Source: Carboxylicivirga sp. | GTDB taxonomy: Bacteria; Bacteroidota; Bacteroidia; Bacteroidales; Marinilabiliaceae | DNA: 64,000 nucleotides | NCBI GenBank assembly: GCA_025210475.1 | Contig: JAOARW010000085.1 | Coordinates: forward strand, 1-64,000 | Reading direction: 5' to 3' | Shown here: in pieces, positions 62,660 through 64,000 of the stretch | Layout: every line of letters starts with the position of its first letter | Position numbering within the stretch: position 1 is the first letter of the stretch | Position numbers and translations under genes: made by a program | The notes under the pieces: generated by a model | The model's input: only the letters and a program-made list of their open reading frames with translations | Database searches by the model: none | Told to the model about the DNA's origin: nothing

Positions 62660-64000
62660 TTAATTGGTTTGAAATTGTTTTTTGTTTTTATAAAGCAGGT
62701 AATACATCAACGGGATAAAATACAAACTGACCAGTGTTCCTAAGGTCATGCCTCCTATCACAGCCAAAGCCAGTGGTTGCTGCAATTCGGCTCCCAATCC
62801 TTTTTGAAAGAGAAAAGGTAGCATAGCCAGAATAGTGGTTAAGCTAGTCATAATAATGGGTTTTAGTCGTTTGTGACCGGCCATTAAAATAGCACGGAGC
62901 AATGAATGACCGTTTTGAATTAACTTATTGATGGTATCAATTTTGAGGATAGAATCGTTAATGATAATGCCTGACATAACAATGATACCAATGGCGGACA
63001 TAATGTTTAGTCCGGCACCATACAGCTTTAAGGCAACAAAGGCACCAAACAAATCAATGGGCACTTCCAGTAAAACAATAAAGGGTAGCGTGAACGATTC
63101 AAACTGGGCAGCCAGTATAAAATAGAGTAATAATAAGCTAAGCCCGATTATTAGGGTGAGCTGTTTTAACATTTGCCGATCCGACAAGAGAGCCCCTTTA
63201 AAGTAAACATTAAAAGCATCGTGCCTGGATACTGTTTCTTTTACCTGCTGTGTTACCTCTTCCAAATCATCATTATCTATGGAAAATCCGAGGGGGAAAT
63301 ATTCATTTTCCTTACCTGCCACAATGTTTTTTAAACCGATGGTATTACTTATTTTTATCAGACCCGATAAGGGAATTTTCTGTTTGTTTTTATTGGGGAT
63401 GGAACTGTTTTTAATAATCTCATATACCGATTGGTAGTTGTTTCCAATGTTAACAGGCACATAAATATTATTGCCATTGATTGAAAAAACGGTGATGACA
63501 TTAAACGCACTTTTTATTTCGCGGTAAAGCTGCTCATGGTCAATTCCATAAAATAGCAGTTTTTCCGGGTTCGACTCCAACAGCATTATCTTTCGGCTGA
63601 TGAGTTTTGATTCTATTTCGTCTGAATAGGCCTTGTCCAATTCCCCGAGTAAGCTCCTTAGGTCAGTCAGGTAATTCTGAGAGTTGGGATTTATATGCGT
63701 CAGGCAGGCTATCAAGGGGGCATCAGTCCCTCCAAATGTCAGGTTGAATAGGTTCTGCGATTCCTTAAACGCATAATCTGCTTCAGGATAATTATTATCC
63801 AGGTTCTCTTTTATTTCTTTGATAACATCAAACAAGGCCGCTGTGGAATGGGCCTTCAGAAAAATTGTATTTTGACTGCTGCCTGCATTGTTATCTTTGT
63901 TTATCAAGTATTGTTGTTCTCCTGCTTCTTCAATTATCGTTATCGAATCTGTTTGCAATGATGATAACAAGGTTTTCGTTCGCTTATTGTTTTCTTTGAG
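62660..64000 (-). CDS. RND efflux permease, C-terminal part, runs off right edge
   Basis: The frame stays open to the window edge, so the gene continues beyond 64000. The visible residues (over 436) are the C-terminal half of an RND permease: a periplasmic subdomain, then helices TM7-TM12 with LYFILAAQFESFTLPFIVLLEVPIDL, IMSAIGIIVMSGIIINDSILKI and RLKPIIMTSLTTILAMLPFLF. It is followed on the same strand by the second permease. The pair suggests a two-permease efflux system. Confidence 0.9.
   Translation of the reverse strand, partial: LKENNKRTKTLLSSLQTDSITIIEEAGEQQYLINKDNNAGSSQNTIFLKAHSTAALFDVIKEIKENLDNNYPEADYAFKESQNLFNLTFGGTDAPLIACLTHINPNSQNYLTDLRSLLGELDKAYSDEIESKLISRKIMLLESNPEKLLFYGIDHEQLYREIKSAFNVITVFSINGNNIYVPVNIGNNYQSVYEIIKNSSIPNKNKQKIPLSGLIKISNTIGLKNIVAGKENEYFPLGFSIDNDDLEEVTQQVKETVSRHDAFNVYFKGALLSDRQMLKQLTLIIGLSLLLLYFILAAQFESFTLPFIVLLEVPIDLFGAFVALKLYGAGLNIMSAIGIIVMSGIIINDSILKIDTINKLIQNGHSLLRAILMAGHKRLKPIIMTSLTTILAMLPFLFQKGLGAELQQPLALAVIGGMTLGTLVSLYFIPLMYYLLYKNKKQFQTN

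Noticed and set aside
59489..64000. One RND gene split by a stop codon
   Set aside because: The two frames are in the same phase and 36 bases apart, but the downstream one is already full length (1044 residues) and the upstream one ends as a complete C-terminal half, so they are two tandem permeases.

Overview
The window comes from a Bacteroidota chromosome, most likely an anaerobic or facultative marine-type member of the Bacteroidales/Marinilabiliales. Support: a type IX secretion C-terminal sorting domain, DUF4783, DUF5063 and DUF2520 families, a TamB-like giant protein divergent from tsaD, an ExbB-ExbD-ExbD-TonB operon, Bacteroidota-type -7 boxes (TAnnTTTG), weak Shine-Dalgarno signals and moderate-to-low GC. 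The species is not identifiable by eye.

Layout. 1-86 is the 3' end of a 5S rRNA with its terminator. 0.3-9.0 kb carries a RIC-type hemerythrin protein with a degenerate response regulator and an RDD protein, a giant NtrY-like sensor kinase, rlmH, DUF4783-nadC and a transglutaminase-like lipoprotein. 9.5-11.2 kb is an ABC-F ATPase. 11.2-20 kb is an accessory-looking stretch of small or unknown genes around a signal peptidase I and a short-chain dehydrogenase; it holds six full and two partial copies of a hairpin-forming repeat of about 72 bp found nowhere else in the window. 20-28.6 kb is housekeeping (Crp/Fnr regulator, Tex, DEAD helicase, RlmI-like methyltransferase, DEDDy exonuclease, YIP1, smpB). 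28.7-30.6 kb is an ECF sigma factor with a membrane/beta-barrel partner.

30.6-34.3 kb is the most interesting gene set: a compact minus-strand operon of a PqqD/RRE protein, a 70-residue precursor-like peptide with a YxxPxI leader motif, an HPr-kinase-like protein, an ER-type S26 peptidase homologue and an ABC exporter. It reads as a minimal RiPP-type (peptide modification, cleavage and export) system with a kinase but no recognised cyclase. 34.5-42.6 kb has tsaD, the TamB-like protein and the TonB energisation operon. 42.9-52.1 kb has a TSUP permease, glyA and two ClC paralogues flanking a NUMOD4/HNH-type protein, a GroES-like protein and a dihydrouridine synthase. 52.3-64 kb has a TonB-dependent receptor, a DUF2520 protein, a LutA/LldE-like Fe-S protein, an M28 peptidase and two tandem RND permeases, the second running off the right edge.

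The main non-coding structure is a set of degenerate tandem repeats with a fixed 21-bp period (14206-14499, 59245-59475, and a weaker one around 42737-42883). The three arrays have different sequences, but each fills the gap between two convergent genes and runs up to the stop codon of the minus-strand gene. A second class of mosaic repeats (agtccgaag and tcgaat/attcga words) occurs at 9.25, 45.7-45.9 and 50.15-50.3 kb. Promoter calls rest on the -7 word alone and are weak.
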